A stretch of DNA of 6,386 nt from Candidatus Nanohaloarchaea archaeon. Its GTDB lineage: Archaea; EX4484-52; GLR71. The notes beneath the pieces are model-generated. The model did no database searches and had not been told where the DNA came from. It saw only the letters and a program-made list of their open reading frames with translations. Shown in pieces: positions 5,813 to 6,386 of this stretch. Position numbers and translations under genes: made by a program. Every line of letters begins with the position of its first letter. The first letter of the stretch is position 1. The stretch covers positions 1 through 6,386 of the forward strand of contig DAOVVY010000050.1 of assembly GCA_030636885.1 (NCBI GenBank), given 5' to 3'.

Positions 5813-6386
5813 ATAATAGATTAATAAAAATAACACCCGACAAAGAAAAAGCCAAATCAATGATAAAGATGGCAAATACAAGACAAGAGATGATATCAAC
5901 CATAGACAGTTCAAAATATCCATCACTTATTGTAGAAGGCCATTATGAGATAATAAAAGAACTTATGTCCTCCATTCTTCTACTTGACGGATACAAGACA
6001 AAAGGAGAAGGAGCACATAAAGCACTTATTGAATATATAGGAGATACATACAAAACAAAATTTCAACAATCCGAAATTTATTTTTTAGACGAACTAAGAC
6101 AAATCAGAAACAAAATAAATTACAATGGTTTTTTCGTAAAGGCCGATTACCTTACAAGAAATGAAAAAATAATCATAAAAATAATATACATCCTAAAAGA
6201 AATAATCAATCAAAAAATAATGCCAACAAAAAACACAGAAACCGCAGGTGGAATTATTATAAACCATGGCAAAGTGGTTGTCGTAAGCCAGAGAGGGACA
6301 TCATGGTCACTGCCAAAAGGCCACATAGACGCAGGTGAAGACAGACTCCAAGCCGCCATAAGAGAGATTGAGGAAGAGGCAGGCAT
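5809..6386 (+). CDS. HEPN-like domain fused to a Nudix hydrolase domain (C-terminus cut by window edge)
   Basis: The frame stays open from the ATG at 5809 to the window end (192 full codons). Residues about 15-135 are helical and HEPN-like: HYEIIKELMSSILLLDGYKTKGEGAHKALIEYI is followed by FLDELRQIRNKINYNGFFV (92-110). The usual HEPN RNase motif Rx4-6H is not present; the R97/R100 segment ends in Asn104-Tyr105, so RNase activity is doubtful and Tyr105 is a conceivable modification site. From about 144 a Nudix domain begins (AGGIIINHGKVVVVSQR, then SWSLPKGHIDAGE). The Nudix box Gx5Ex7REUxEExG is complete: G171, E177, R185-E186, E189-E190, G192; the last position falls on the cut codon. The WSLPKGH context resembles Ap4A-type and MutT-type Nudix enzymes, which cleave nucleoside diphosphates linked to another group. 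The gene overlaps the MNT gene by ATGA, so the products probably work together. Roughly 60-80 further residues are expected beyond the edge. Confidence 0.88.
   Translation, partial: MNNRLIKITPDKEKAKSMIKMANTRQEMISTIDSSKYPSLIVEGHYEIIKELMSSILLLDGYKTKGEGAHKALIEYIGDTYKTKFQQSEIYFLDELRQIRNKINYNGFFVKADYLTRNEKIIIKIIYILKEIINQKIMPTKNTETAGGIIINHGKVVVVSQRGTSWSLPKGHIDAGEDRLQAAIREIEEEAG

Overview
The window looks like a piece of an AT-rich archaeal genome. The strongest taxonomic marker is a complete, intron-free pelota (Dom34) gene at 4205-5218, a protein found in archaea and eukaryotes but not bacteria. TATA-like boxes about 24-32 nt upstream of several start codons, tight gene packing and ATGA stop/start overlap fit archaea. 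Many proteins resemble the anonymous surface proteins of small-genome (DPANN-like) archaea, but that placement is inference. I see no tRNA, rRNA, CRISPR array, insertion sequence or attachment site.

Left part, minus strand (4084 to 1): three envelope genes read leftward with gaps of about 50 nt. They encode a 397-residue protein with one N-terminal membrane anchor and what looks like three repeated beta-sandwich units; a 646-residue protein with a cytoplasmic coiled coil, five membrane helices, a Ser/Thr/Asp-rich linker and a large ectodomain; and a lipoprotein cut by the left window edge. The lipoprotein (849 to 1) is intact at its start but is easy to miss because it has no stop codon inside the window. 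Its exported part resembles the ectodomain of the five-helix protein, so the two are probably paralogous at that level. Together they look like a cell-surface assembly of unknown function, with one partner spanning the membrane, one single-pass anchored and one lipid-anchored.

Middle: a 120-bp divergent intergenic region (4085-4204) separates this cluster from pelota on the plus strand. It holds three spaced TACCTAT copies and candidate TATA boxes for both directions. Pelota acts in rescue of stalled ribosomes and is unlikely to be functionally tied to the surface genes.

Right part, plus strand (5270 to the end): a two-gene operon. The first gene encodes a winged-helix/minimal nucleotidyltransferase (MNT) protein. 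The second overlaps it by ATGA and encodes a HEPN-like helical domain fused to a Nudix hydrolase domain; it runs off the right edge just after a complete Nudix box. The pairing recalls the HEPN-MNT toxin-antitoxin (HepT-MntA) arrangement, but with a DNA-binding domain on the transferase, a hydrolase on the HEPN partner and no canonical HEPN catalytic histidine. This is the best candidate in the window for an undescribed system.

Start signals follow a simple rule. The lipoprotein, pelota and MNT genes have a TATA-like box where a leaderless transcript would be expected, whereas the internal operon genes (646-residue protein and HEPN-Nudix) have good Shine-Dalgarno sequences.
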